From a virus: 64,000 bases of DNA. The translations under genes were made by a program, and so were the position numbers. The notes under the pieces were generated by a model. That model searched no databases, was not told where the DNA came from, and was given only the letters and a program-made list of their open reading frames with translations. Position 1 is the first letter of the stretch. Each line of letters starts with the position of its first letter. Below are positions 38,733-47,892 of the stretch, one piece after another. The stretch is from positions 62,001 through 126,000 of the IMG/VR virus record IMGVR_UViG_3300046758_000611; one strand, given 5' to 3'.

Positions 38733-40514
38733 TTAAACCTTTCTCCAGTTGCCCCCTATTGTACCCACACCACCACTAATTTTTTGATATTTATAGTTAG
38801 TAATAGTTTTGGATGTAAAATTAATTAAAACAATATTTGCCAAATCGGACTCAGTTGCATCCTCCCATAGACTATTTAGTTGTTCACTATAAACAAGTTG
38901 AGTTTCGGAATCTGCCCAATCACTTACATGAAATGTGCGTTCTTCACTTTTAACACTAAAGCAGGTTTCTGTTTGAAATACTTCTGCTAAATTACAAGTA
39001 TCTATTGTGCTTGGGTATGTGGGACGATCAAGTAATACAATTCTATCATCGTCAATAGCATGAAATACAGGTTTTGAATAAGCACCAACACTTCCGTCAC
39101 CAGTTCTTCTAAAAAAGGGATTATGCAATGTACTGTTTCTAAATGGAGTTATTTCTCCAAAAATATCCTTAAATTGATCTTCTTGTTGTGGTGTGGTTAC
39201 ACTTTCAGGGAAAGAAGCACTTTCAGTTGGACTTAAATAATTGGATATTTCGTGTGATGTATAATCATAAATAGTATTTCTAACGATCCCCGTTTTTAGA
39301 TTTGGGTTAATATTAGATTGATTATTAATTTCATAAGCATCAAGGTAGTATGTATATCCTTTCTTAAAAATTTTATCTACTCCAGTTGGTTTGTCAAATT
39401 TTATCATCCCACTTGTTTGGATTTGAAAGTAGTCTGATGTGGCCACAATAACCATACCAAGAATTTCGGAAGCATATGCATCTTCACCATCAGGTAAATT
39501 ATTTGAATCTGTTTTCTGTGCGGCTGCGTTACTTAAAACATATGGTGACTCCCCTGTGGCAGCCCCAAGGTTGTCTGGTTTTACTATTTCAGGATTCTCA
39601 TCTGAATATATAACGATTCCATCTGAGTTGATTCTTGGTTGGTGGTTTCGTTTTACTCTTACAATATCTCCAACTTTTATGTCACTACATGATGCAGTAT
39701 ACTCTATAATAAACTTTTTTGCCTCTTCTTCGTCCCCTTCACATATGAGTCCACGATAGTTCACAATTACTCCAGATTGCTTTCCGGTTGCAATGAGCAT
39801 TGGTTTTGATACATGAACTCCGGTTGTTTGTAGTGAGGTTGATGGATCAAATTCAGCAAGACATCCTTGTGTACCTAGAAAATATGTTCTTCCGTCAACT
39901 AACTCACTCTGAAGAGGGGGTTCATTACCAGACAATGTTTCGTTTTCAATAAAGACAAGTTCTTCAAAGTCAATGTGACCATTGAATACAATGTTTATAT
40001 AGTGTTCTGTTTCAGATGAGTTTTCAGATTCAACCTGTTTAATCTTACGAATAATACCAACGGCTTCTGCACTATCAACATCACCAGATGTGGCCTTTTT
40101 GTATACAACCTGTCCTGTTGAAATAACCCCACGTGTAATTACGTCACCAACTCTGTAGTTCTCTATTGGATCAAAGTTTGAAATATTTACAGAAATCTCG
40201 GCTGCTCCAGGTGCATCTGTAAACTCTAGACCACTTGCGTCATCTTTGATTTTAATATACCCCCCTTCAAATCCTGTGTATTCATTGGGGACATCGGCAA
40301 GGTTCTTTAAGTTTATACCAACATCACCCTGTTGAAGTGTTGCGAGTTCCGATGCCAGAGTTGACGCCGATATTGCTTTAGTTTCACCGGTTGAAGATGA
40401 ACCATATGATGGAACAGCATCACGATCTACTACAAGTAAGAGATCATTAGATGATAGTGGATCTGAATCTCCTCCTAATAGTTTCTTTAAATCTGTAATT
40501 TTTTGGTTTGCCAT
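38733..40514 (-). CDS. Virion structural protein, 593 residues, with two copies of a shared domain
   Basis: The N-terminus (ANQKITDLKKLLGGDSDPLS, then 'SNDLLLVVDRD') is typical of phage fibre and tail proteins that begin with a 'KITDL...D.LLVVD' segment. Residues about 105-260 and 275-400 look like two copies of the VGD...G.I.F...Y.L domain also present in the 813-residue protein: 'VGDVITRGVISTGQVVY' and 'VGDIVRVKRNHQPRI', then 'GHIDFEELVF' and 'SGMIKFDKPTG'. The C-terminal 120 residues are unique. TATTTATA lies 18 bases before the ATG, so this is probably the first gene of the three-gene virion unit. Confidence 0.6.
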   Translation of the reverse strand: MANQKITDLKKLLGGDSDPLSSNDLLLVVDRDAVPSYGSSSTGETKAISASTLASELATLQQGDVGINLKNLADVPNEYTGFEGGYIKIKDDASGLEFTDAPGAAEISVNISNFDPIENYRVGDVITRGVISTGQVVYKKATSGDVDSAEAVGIIRKIKQVESENSSETEHYINIVFNGHIDFEELVFIENETLSGNEPPLQSELVDGRTYFLGTQGCLAEFDPSTSLQTTGVHVSKPMLIATGKQSGVIVNYRGLICEGDEEEAKKFIIEYTASCSDIKVGDIVRVKRNHQPRINSDGIVIYSDENPEIVKPDNLGAATGESPYVLSNAAAQKTDSNNLPDGEDAYASEILGMVIVATSDYFQIQTSGMIKFDKPTGVDKIFKKGYTYYLDAYEINNQSNINPNLKTGIVRNTIYDYTSHEISNYLSPTESASFPESVTTPQQEDQFKDIFGEITPFRNSTLHNPFFRRTGDGSVGAYSKPVFHAIDDDRIVLLDRPTYPSTIDTCNLAEVFQTETCFSVKSEERTFHVSDWADSETQLVYSEQLNSLWEDATESDLANIVLINFTSKTITNYKYQKISGGVGTIGGNWRKV

Positions 40515-40531
40515 TGATTAAGTTGTATCAG

Positions 40532-40539
40532 TATAAATA
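40532..40539 (-). promoter_or_regulatory. Candidate promoter motif TATTTATA (first of a pair)
   Basis: TATTTATA on the coding strand, 18 bases before the ATG of the 593-residue virion gene; a second copy lies at 40560-40567 in the same AT-rich gap downstream of phoH. The paired copies support a regulatory role but AT-rich chance is not excluded. Confidence 0.35.
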
Positions 40540-40571
40540 TACATATATTTTTATATTTCTATAAATATAAT

Positions 40572-41315
40572 CTATTTTAAACTTTTTATCTTCTTAACGA
40601 TAAATTTCACAAGTTCACTACGAACAATGTCATCTTCGTTGAATTCAAAGCATCTAATTCCTTGCTTTTTTGATTCATCATCTGAAAATAATTTAGTTAT
40701 TTGCGTGAATCCACTTTTGTTTCCAATATCACTCTGCATATCATCACCACATATAAAAACTTTAGTATTTGGGCCTATTCTGGTTATTGTGGTTATAATT
40801 TCTTTTTCTGTTAAATTCTGTGCTTCATCAATTAAGATAAATTTATCTTCCCAACTTGCACCTCGCAGAAATCCAACTGGTATTCCATATATTCGTTCTT
40901 CACCCTGTAGGTATCTTACATCTACCGGTGATAAAAATTCTTGTAGTTTATCTTTAAATGGTTCTAGGTACGGTGCCATTTTATCATCCTGTGCCCCTGG
41001 TAGAAAACCCAACTTAGAGTCTGAACTTTCTACAGCACTTCTTATATAAACCATTTCAGATACTAATTGCTGATTCATTAATTCCAACCCACAATAAACA
41101 CTTATATATGTCTTGGAACACCCTGCAGGACCTGGTATAAAAACAATTTTTGTTTTTGGGTCAAGTGCTACATCTATAAATTTTTTCTGCTTGTCCGTGA
41201 ACTTCTTATGAGATATATTAAGTGGTCTTGAGAGTCTGTTGTTTTCAATAGACTCAAGTAAATGACATTCGTTAATTGTGTTTTTTGCAACTGTTTTGGA
41301 TTTTTTTCTTGACAT
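40572..41315 (-). CDS. phoH: PhoH-like P-loop ATPase
   Basis: A 247-residue protein of the PhoH/RecD-like group. Walker A is GPAGCSKT (62-69), where most relatives have GPAGTGKT. Walker B is FILIDEAQN (about 158-166), and the later 'KVFICGDDMQSDIGNKSGF' fits motif III and its surroundings. PhoH proteins are widespread in marine phages; their role (phosphate stress, RNA metabolism) is unsettled. It follows the small 102-residue gene by 44 bases, and a pair of promoter-like motifs lies just beyond its stop. Confidence 0.85.
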   Translation of the reverse strand: MSRKKSKTVAKNTINECHLLESIENNRLSRPLNISHKKFTDKQKKFIDVALDPKTKIVFIPGPAGCSKTYISVYCGLELMNQQLVSEMVYIRSAVESSDSKLGFLPGAQDDKMAPYLEPFKDKLQEFLSPVDVRYLQGEERIYGIPVGFLRGASWEDKFILIDEAQNLTEKEIITTITRIGPNTKVFICGDDMQSDIGNKSGFTQITKLFSDDESKKQGIRCFEFNEDDIVRSELVKFIVKKIKSLK

Positions 41316-41359
41316 GGTCTTGTTTAACTTTCATTCTATTAGCTAACTATTACTACTTA

Positions 41360-41668
41360 TTAGTCTTTAATATCTATTTCTACTATTTTTATTAATTTAT
41401 TTATAATATTACATTTTTCATATTCTTCAATAGAAACATAGTAGTCTAGTAAATTTTTAAGATTGGATATGTAGTTTTTCTTTTTAATTAGGATTTCCAA
41501 ATTAGTATCAGAAAACTTAAAAAAGTATATTTTATCGCATACGTCATTTTCTTTTATATGCTCACAGAACACTTTAAAAATGTGATCCATATATTCTGGT
41601 TTTCTCTTTTTTAAATCAATATCGAGGTCAGAATTGTTATTTGGTATTGTAAATTTTTCAGAACTCAT
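41360..41668 (-). CDS. Small protein with UVR-like C-terminal helix pair
   Basis: A 102-residue, Lys/Glu/Ile-rich protein. The C-terminal part (about 65-97, 'LKNLLDYYVSIEEYEKCNII') resembles the UVR motif of UvrB/UvrC and clamp-loader-like small phage proteins, in which two helices with an E-x-Y-E-K turn pair up. The N-terminal half is unrecognised. It is divergent from the plus-strand gene at 41706, with only 37 AT-rich bases between the two starts, so promoters for both directions would have to overlap. Confidence 0.5.
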   Translation of the reverse strand: MSSEKFTIPNNNSDLDIDLKKRKPEYMDHIFKVFCEHIKENDVCDKIYFFKFSDTNLEILIKKKNYISNLKNLLDYYVSIEEYEKCNIINKLIKIVEIDIKD

Positions 41669-41705
41669 TATATATAAGTATATTACTTAACATTAAATTT
41701 CAGAA

Positions 41706-42113
41706 ATGGGTGTTTTTAAATTCTATAAAAATAAAAAAGATGACAATGAAGGTCAACAGTCTAACGAAAAAACAGACAATAAATCTAACGAGCCGTCTAA
41801 GCAATTAGAAAATAAATCTTCACAAGAACCAAACAAAACTTACTATGAATCGGAGTCAGAAAAGTTAGGTTTCAAGAAGTTGGCAAAGAATCTTTCACAA
41901 TCTTTGATTGCGTGGAACAAAGCAGGACGACCTATTGTTAGTACTACACAATGGGATTATCGTCTGTCTATATGTAGAGGATGTGAGTTCTGGCAAGAAG
42001 TTGGAAAAACTCAAATAGCACGTTGCAAGAAATGCGGATGCAGTAGTGGTAAACTTTTACTTGCTACAAGTTCATGTCCACTCAGTCCACCTAAATGGAA
42101 AGCATATAAATAA
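41706..42113 (+). CDS. Zinc-ribbon-like small phage protein
   Basis: A 135-residue protein. Residues about 1-55 are polar and probably disordered (Asn, Glu, Ser, Lys). Residues 85-135 carry a cysteine pattern: C-x2-C (ICRGCEFW), C-x2-C-x-C (RCKKCGC) and a last Cys before 'PLSPPKW', as seen in many short marine-phage proteins predicted to bind zinc. It opens the plus-strand island. The role is unknown; nucleic-acid binding is plausible. Confidence 0.6.
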   Translation: MGVFKFYKNKKDDNEGQQSNEKTDNKSNEPSKQLENKSSQEPNKTYYESESEKLGFKKLAKNLSQSLIAWNKAGRPIVSTTQWDYRLSICRGCEFWQEVGKTQIARCKKCGCSSGKLLLATSSCPLSPPKWKAYK

Positions 42114-42133
42114 TATAAAAAAGACTTTTTATA
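42114..42133 (+). terminator. Weak AT-rich hairpin, possible terminator
   Basis: TATAAAAA (42114-42121) can pair with TTTTTATA (42126-42133) around a 4-base loop just after the zinc-ribbon gene stop, followed by ATTTTTATT. The stem has no G-C pairs, so it may be only AT-rich sequence. Confidence 0.25.
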
Positions 42134-42176
42134 ATTTTTATTAAAGAAAAGTAATATTAGTAAATATTTATGTATA

Positions 42177-42374
42177 ATGAATGATGCAAACTACAAATTA
42201 ACAACGGTAAAGGTCTTATCGGAGAATTACTCAAACTTCAAAGTTGATACCCTTAATACTGAAATGACATTACAGAAACTTGTAAATCGTGCTATTCACC
42301 TATACTTAAATGACGAAAAGTTTAAAAAGCAAGTAGATGAATCGGCACCAGTAACAAATAATTCAAAGTATTGA
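42177..42374 (+). CDS. Ribbon-helix-helix-like small DNA-binding protein
   Basis: A 65-residue protein with the layout of an Arc/MetJ-type ribbon-helix-helix domain: a short strand (LTTVKVLSENY), helix A (SNFKVDTLNTE) and helix B with 'LQKLVNRAIHLYL' (about 33-46). Such dimers bind DNA by their paired strands and often act as local repressors. It sits just upstream of the glycosyltransferase genes, so it could regulate the island, which is inference. The upstream AT-rich gap contains AATATTTATG about 15 bases before the ATG. Confidence 0.5.
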   Translation: MNDANYKLTTVKVLSENYSNFKVDTLNTEMTLQKLVNRAIHLYLNDEKFKKQVDESAPVTNNSKY

Positions 42375-42410
42375 GTTGACATTGAGGTGGTGATTGCCTA
42401 CATTGGGTAG

Positions 42411-43673
42411 GTGCGAAAAAGAAAAGTAGTTATAGTAAGTGATGATATAAGGTATCCATCTGGAGTATCTAATATAACAAAACAAATTATATTAGGAACT
42501 CAGAGTGATTTTGATTGGGTTCAAATAGCAGCTAATAGTACGGAACGAGAAAATAACACAGTTATTGATGTATCGGAGTCTGTTAAGTCAATTACAAAAC
42601 TGAGTGATGCTTATACTCGTTTGTATTGTACGCACGGGTACGGTAACTATGCAACATTTAATAAGGTAATAACAAGTGAGAATCCCGATTTACTTTTGCA
42701 TATGTCAGATCCACATTATTTTGATTGGATTTATGAAAATGAATACGAAATAAGAAAAAAAATACCAATAGGTTATTATCATGTGTGGGACAACTTCCCA
42801 TCTCCAACCTTTAATGAATGTGTATATAAAAGTTGTGACACGATTGCAACTATAAGTAAACTTACGAACAAAGTAGTAAAAGATATAATCGGTGAAGAGG
42901 TTTTAACTCAATATATTCCACATGGTGTTGACACCGACATATATAAAAAACTTGATGATAAAAATATTATTAATTGTCGTAAAAATTTATTAGACACAGA
43001 GTGTGAGTTTGTTCTATTTTGTAACAATAGAAATTTAAAAAGAAAACAATTACTGACTTTATTAGAATCGTATAATTTATTTTGCGATAAAATAGGACAT
43101 AGCAAAGCAGATAAAACTCTTCTCTTGATTCACACAAATCCAATTGGAAAGCACACATCGAATTTATATGAAGCATCTGAGTACATAAGCACACATGGAA
43201 ATGTGAAATTTTCCGAAACGGTGGTGTCGGAGCAAACACTCTGTCAAATGTATAATGTAGCAAATGTAACCATTAATATAGCAAGCAATGAAGGTTTTGG
43301 TTTATCAACATTAGAATCTCTTGCGTGTGAAACACCGATCATAGTTAACAAAACAGGTGGTCTGTCCGAGCAAATTGATGATAACAATTCATGGGGTATA
43401 GGAATAGAACCAACACATAAAGTTCTGAACGGAAGTCCAAAAGTACCGTTCATATACGAAGATTACACCAATAAAGAATCAACATCAGATGCTATTTTGG
43501 AGATGTATAATTACAGTGAAGAAACACGAAACGAAATGGGAAATGCTGGTAGAAAATTTATAAAATCAAACAATTATACATCAAGTGACATGATCCGTGA
43601 CTTTAAGAATTACATAAACACAACTATTGATAATTTTTCCCCAAGAAAAGACTATACAGTAACCAAATTTTAG
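42411..43673 (+). CDS. Glycosyltransferase family 4-like (GT-B fold)
   Basis: A 420-residue protein. The N-terminal Rossmann domain starts 'KVVIVSDDIRYPSGVSNI', the typical 'G.S.h' donor-free lobe. The C-terminal lobe has 'FVLFCNNRNLKRKQLLTLLE' and the GT4 signature E-x7-E in 'NEGFGLSTLESLACETPIIV' (about 292-312), which binds the nucleotide-sugar. The start is GTG at 42411, with GTAGG just before it and GAGGTGGTG about 20 bases upstream. Probably a hexosyltransferase; donor and acceptor are unknown. It is followed after one base by a second GT4 gene. Confidence 0.8.
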   Translation: MRKRKVVIVSDDIRYPSGVSNITKQIILGTQSDFDWVQIAANSTERENNTVIDVSESVKSITKLSDAYTRLYCTHGYGNYATFNKVITSENPDLLLHMSDPHYFDWIYENEYEIRKKIPIGYYHVWDNFPSPTFNECVYKSCDTIATISKLTNKVVKDIIGEEVLTQYIPHGVDTDIYKKLDDKNIINCRKNLLDTECEFVLFCNNRNLKRKQLLTLLESYNLFCDKIGHSKADKTLLLIHTNPIGKHTSNLYEASEYISTHGNVKFSETVVSEQTLCQMYNVANVTINIASNEGFGLSTLESLACETPIIVNKTGGLSEQIDDNNSWGIGIEPTHKVLNGSPKVPFIYEDYTNKESTSDAILEMYNYSEETRNEMGNAGRKFIKSNNYTSSDMIRDFKNYINTTIDNFSPRKDYTVTKF

Positions 43674-43674
43674 T

Positions 43675-44862
43675 ATGAAAATAATTTTATTTGCACCTAT
43701 ATACTCAAGAAGTGGTTACGGAGATCACTCACGTGAAGTCGTAAGTTATTTATTAAATGATGATGATATTGATTTAAACATAGCACCAGTAAGTTGGGGA
43801 AAAAACTCTGATAGTTATTATACACATGAATCCGAACTTATACAAAAAATAAACGATAAAGTTATCACCACGATAAACGACAAACAATATGATGTGTGTA
43901 TTACAATAGGAATGCCAACTGAGTTTAAGCACATCGGTGACTACAATATAGGAATTACGGCCGGAGTAGAAACCACTAGAATTTCTAAAGAATTTATATA
44001 TCATTCAAACAAAATGGATTTGTTAATTGTTCCTTCTAATTTTACAAGAAATATTTTTGAAAAAACTAAATACATAAATGACTCCCAAAACGAACTATCT
44101 CTTACCTGTGAAATTCAAGTCGTACCTGAGTATGCTTCCCCTTTATTCTACAAAAAGAAAACGGACTTAAATAAAGATATATTAAAAGATGTAAAGGAAG
44201 ATTTTTGTTTTTTATCAGTTGGTCAGTGGATAAGTTCAGACACAGATGACGGTGGACGAAAAAACTTTGCATCTCTTATTGACACATTTGTGAATGCATT
44301 CAGACAACATAAAAATAAACCTGCACTCATATTAAAAACAAATGGATGTAATTATAGTATTACAGACAAAATCAAGGTTGAGAAAAAAATAAGAACCCAT
44401 TTGGAGTTATATGAAGAACGAGGTCGACCAAATGTATACCTTTTGCACGGTGACTTGAACGAACAACAGATGTATGACCTATATAACAACACCAAAGTAA
44501 AATGTTTCGTTTCACATACCAAGGGTGAAGGGTTTGGTAGACCTATGTTAGAGGCCAGTTTATCGGAGTTGCCTATAATTTGCCCAAAGTTTAGTGGGTA
44601 CCTGGACTTCTTAAACGATGATAACTCCACGTTAATAAACGGAAAACTGCTTGATGTCGGAGTTACGAACTCTTTATTTTGTGAAAACGCAAAGTGGATT
44701 CATGTAGATGAAGAAAAATCAAAAAACGCAATGATTGATGTTTATGAAAATTACAAAGTGTATAAAGAAAAAATAAAAAACCACACACCGTCACTTTTAA
44801 ATAACTATTCTATACAAACATCGCATAAAAAGTATAACGATATTTTTACAAAGTTGAAATAA
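43675..44862 (+). CDS. Glycosyltransferase family 4-like (GT-B fold), second copy
   Basis: A 395-residue protein. Start 'MKIILFAPIYSRSGYGDHSR' fits GT4 N-lobes, and the C-lobe holds 'FCFLSVGQWISSDTDDGGRK' and the E-x7-E motif in 'TKGEGFGRPMLEASLSELPI' (about 281-300). It lies one base after the previous GT4 gene and may act with it on the same glycan. Sequence outside the motifs differs, so they are not a recent duplication. Confidence 0.75.
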   Translation: MKIILFAPIYSRSGYGDHSREVVSYLLNDDDIDLNIAPVSWGKNSDSYYTHESELIQKINDKVITTINDKQYDVCITIGMPTEFKHIGDYNIGITAGVETTRISKEFIYHSNKMDLLIVPSNFTRNIFEKTKYINDSQNELSLTCEIQVVPEYASPLFYKKKTDLNKDILKDVKEDFCFLSVGQWISSDTDDGGRKNFASLIDTFVNAFRQHKNKPALILKTNGCNYSITDKIKVEKKIRTHLELYEERGRPNVYLLHGDLNEQQMYDLYNNTKVKCFVSHTKGEGFGRPMLEASLSELPIICPKFSGYLDFLNDDNSTLINGKLLDVGVTNSLFCENAKWIHVDEEKSKNAMIDVYENYKVYKEKIKNHTPSLLNNYSIQTSHKKYNDIFTKLK

Positions 44863-44898
44863 ACTTTAAGACATAAACTTTTATATACTTATAGATGA

Positions 44899-45609
44899 AT
44901 GGACTACTATAAAGTATATTTAAAAAAATTGGTAGGTGGATTTTTGTCAACTACACCGACACGATTAAAACCTGGACAGATAGTTACCTTCAAATATCGT
45001 GACGATATTCCATCGAGAAGAAAATTAAGTCGCATGATATTGGTTCTATCTAGTCGTCCAGGTAAAAACGGAAAATTGATTCATGGAATATCATTACAAT
45101 TTATACCGTGGCAATTGTTTCGGTCATTTATGCAAAAGGTTATCACATTTGATACACTTTTACTAATTCAAAGAAGACTTGAAATACAAGCACCACTAAA
45201 TGAGTTCCTAGAGAAACCTATTAGTTTTTATAGTTCATATATTAAAAGATACTTAAAAAACTATGATTGTTACAGGACATATAGTTTATCCAAAATAACA
45301 TCACCACGCATATCATGCCTTGATTACTCAACCATGTTTCCAACGGGAAAAAAAGAAGAACGTGCATTGTTAGTAAATCGTAGAGATTCACTTAGTGACA
45401 TTTTAAAAGAACGTGAAGTTATTGAAAAATTATTAAAGTCCGATGAAAAAATTTCAATTGATAACAGAAACGCAAGACGAATGATTATTAAAAGATTCGG
45501 AAGTGTAGAAAATTTCTATGACGCAGTACGCAAACTAGATTCACTGGTTGATGACAATCAGGATGTAGATGATATATACAAAAGCATAAAATCAAATATG
45601 AAAAAATGA
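44899..45609 (+). CDS. Conserved-type phage protein of unknown function
   Basis: A 236-residue basic protein. The N-terminal 90 residues look like a small beta barrel ('RLKPGQIVTFKY', 'RMILVLSSRPGKNGKLIHGI'), which I recall from unannotated proteins in marine T4-like phages. The C-terminal half is Lys/Arg/Asp-rich and helical. The ATG at 44899 is used because the nearer ATG at 44895 opens only a 5-codon frame. It overlaps the next glycosyltransferase by 4 bases. Sitting among glycan genes but with no transferase motif, it may be a bystander. Confidence 0.5.
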   Translation: MDYYKVYLKKLVGGFLSTTPTRLKPGQIVTFKYRDDIPSRRKLSRMILVLSSRPGKNGKLIHGISLQFIPWQLFRSFMQKVITFDTLLLIQRRLEIQAPLNEFLEKPISFYSSYIKRYLKNYDCYRTYSLSKITSPRISCLDYSTMFPTGKKEERALLVNRRDSLSDILKEREVIEKLLKSDEKISIDNRNARRMIIKRFGSVENFYDAVRKLDSLVDDNQDVDDIYKSIKSNMKK

Positions 45610-46241
45610 AACCCTCAATTAGTTTTGCCATAACCACACACAATGAATTCATTCAGTTAAAAAAATCTATTGATATTATAGAGAGATTTAAAGATGATTT
45701 GGATGAGTTATTATTTTTAGATGATTTTTCTGACAACGACAAAACATTGAAACTTCTTGAAAGTAGAAACACATTTAAACGTAAATTTGAAAAAGATTAC
45801 TCGGATCATAAGAATTATTTAAATTCATTATGCAATTGTGATTATATTTTACAACTAGACGGTGACGAAATATTAAGTCAAAAACTTATCGCAAATGTTA
45901 AAAATATAATAAAAGATAATTCAGATATAGATTTATTCTATATACCCAGAGCAAACTATGTTCAGGGTATAAATAAGAGTTATCTAAAACGATGGAATTG
46001 GAAAATGGATAATAAAAAAAGAATTAATTATCCTGATTTTCAAGGCAGACTTTTCAAGAATAATGAAAAACTATATTGGCATCGTTCCGTGCATGAAAGA
46101 ATTACGGGAAATAAAAATTTTAGCAAGTTACCATTAGATAACGATCTTGATATTATTCACGAAAAGCATATTCAAAAGCAAATCGCAAACAACAACTTTT
46201 ATTCGGAAAATTACAATCGTGACTGCACAAGAAAACAATAA
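45606..46241 (+). CDS. GT2-type glycosyltransferase, short
   Basis: A 211-residue protein with a GT-A fold. Features are 'SFAITTHNEFIQLKKSIDII' at the N-terminus, an acidic 'LLFLDDFSDND' and a D-x-D-x-E in 'YILQLDGDEILS' (about 80-92), followed by 'FQGRLFKNNEKLYWHRSVHE' typical of the acceptor side. It is short for the family (usually 250-350), so the C-terminus may be reduced. It overlaps its neighbours at both ends by 4 and about 23 bases. Confidence 0.7.
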   Translation: MKPSISFAITTHNEFIQLKKSIDIIERFKDDLDELLFLDDFSDNDKTLKLLESRNTFKRKFEKDYSDHKNYLNSLCNCDYILQLDGDEILSQKLIANVKNIIKDNSDIDLFYIPRANYVQGINKSYLKRWNWKMDNKKRINYPDFQGRLFKNNEKLYWHRSVHERITGNKNFSKLPLDNDLDIIHEKHIQKQIANNNFYSENYNRDCTRKQ

Positions 46242-47892
46242 AAAAAAATTAGGCATAGTAACTTGTTATTTTAATCCACGTAACTATCTAACAAAATTTA
46301 TTAATTTTCTTGATTTCTATTACAAGTTAAGAAAATCAAAAAATGTAGATATTATTGTTGTTGAGTCTTGTATGAGTGATTCTGTTTATACATTAAAAAA
46401 CACTATACATAACAATCTTATATCATTGAATACAAATTCCGTATATTGGCAGAAAGAAGAATTGATAAATATAGGACTTAGAAAACATAAAGACACCGGT
46501 TACAAAAACTTGTGCTGGTTGGATAGTGATATTGAATTTTTAAACGATAATTGGGCAGATGTGATAATAGAAGATCTAAATGAGTATGATATAGTTCAGG
46601 TATTTGAGTATAGTCACGAAATAATTGACACTAAAGCAAACACAATAAAACATAACTCCTATATAAAAAAAATAAAAGAGGGTAACAACCATCCATTTAA
46701 AAGAATCGGTGAACTTGGTTATGGTTATGCTTACAAACGAACATCTCTTACCGATAAACTTTTATATGAAAATGCGGTAGTTGGTGGTGGTGATTTTTTA
46801 AATATATTACCATTTGTAAATATGAATACCACAATGAATATCACAGAAGATAGATATTTTAAAAACGCAAATATAGAAATGATAGATGATTACATGGATT
46901 GGTATGAAGATAAATCTAAATTAAAAACAAGTTACTCAAAAAACGAAATAAAGGTTGCGTACCACGGAGATAGAAAATTCAGAAACTATTTAAAACGAGA
47001 GCAGATTTTAAAAAACTTGAATTTTTGTCCAAAGACTGACCTTGAAAAAACAAATAATAACTCACTTAGACTTCTTAAAAATAAAAATGTAGAGAATTAT
47101 TTGAAAAAATATTTCAAGGAAAGAAATGAGGATTACTTTAATGATAATTTACAATCAAAAAGATTCTTTAAAAAAATAATCAACAGAGTGGCGTACAATT
47201 TAGATGTAGAAAATATTGAAACCGAACCTATGCTACGCACGGTTGAAAAAATAAAAAACCACGAAAATAAAGTACAAAAAAATAATAATATAGATATAAA
47301 ACTAAATAGAGTATGTGTTTGGTCTAAAAATAATATTAAAGAGATAAATGTAAGTTCCTTTGATTTTATGCAAAACATAATATACGATAAATCAGATAGA
47401 CATCAAATAAATTCTATAAAGTGCAATCGTAGTGATAGATTTCCACATACATATTTAAAATTCATTATTAGTAATTACGAAAATCTTCCAAGTGTGGTTA
47501 TATTCTGTAATGATTATATTGAACAATCGTTTATATTAAGTACGATCAGCATACTTAGAAACATACCAAACGATGAAAACTTAAAGTTTACACAAATCAT
47601 AGAGTGCAAACAACCAGTGCGATTGGATACATCTGGTCATATTTTAGGACTTTACAAAAAAACCTCTGTAAAGAAAAGTAAACATACATTCCAAGAATGG
47701 AATCGTTATCATTGTAATAAAGAAAAGGAAGGTAGCGATTTTTATGTTTATCCAATTTTTTATTTAGGAAGAAACATTATACAAAACAAAAAAATAGAAT
47801 ACTACGAAAACCTGTTAAGTAGTATATCGTCAGACTCACTTACCGAAGACGAACTTTATCTAAACCGCAGTTGGGACAACATATTTCAATGA
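46219..47892 (+). CDS. Two-domain protein: GT-A glycosyltransferase plus DUF3431-like domain
   Basis: The frame is open from 46147, but a GTG at 46219 (VTAQENNKKKLG) gives a sensible start that overlaps the previous gene by 23 bases; the exact start is uncertain. The N-terminal part begins 'KKLGIVTCYFNPRNYL' and has 'NLCWLDSDIEFLN' (D-x-D) about 90 residues later. After residue 330 comes a second domain with 'FPHTYLKFIISNYENLPSVV', which resembles the DUF3431 motif 'HTYL..I..NYD.LPD...F', ending at 'RSWDNIFQ'. Such fusions are found near polysaccharide genes. It could build and then modify one glycan; the specificity is unknown. Confidence 0.55.
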   Translation: MTAQENNKKKLGIVTCYFNPRNYLTKFINFLDFYYKLRKSKNVDIIVVESCMSDSVYTLKNTIHNNLISLNTNSVYWQKEELINIGLRKHKDTGYKNLCWLDSDIEFLNDNWADVIIEDLNEYDIVQVFEYSHEIIDTKANTIKHNSYIKKIKEGNNHPFKRIGELGYGYAYKRTSLTDKLLYENAVVGGGDFLNILPFVNMNTTMNITEDRYFKNANIEMIDDYMDWYEDKSKLKTSYSKNEIKVAYHGDRKFRNYLKREQILKNLNFCPKTDLEKTNNNSLRLLKNKNVENYLKKYFKERNEDYFNDNLQSKRFFKKIINRVAYNLDVENIETEPMLRTVEKIKNHENKVQKNNNIDIKLNRVCVWSKNNIKEINVSSFDFMQNIIYDKSDRHQINSIKCNRSDRFPHTYLKFIISNYENLPSVVIFCNDYIEQSFILSTISILRNIPNDENLKFTQIIECKQPVRLDTSGHILGLYKKTSVKKSKHTFQEWNRYHCNKEKEGSDFYVYPIFYLGRNIIQNKKIEYYENLLSSISSDSLTEDELYLNRSWDNIFQ

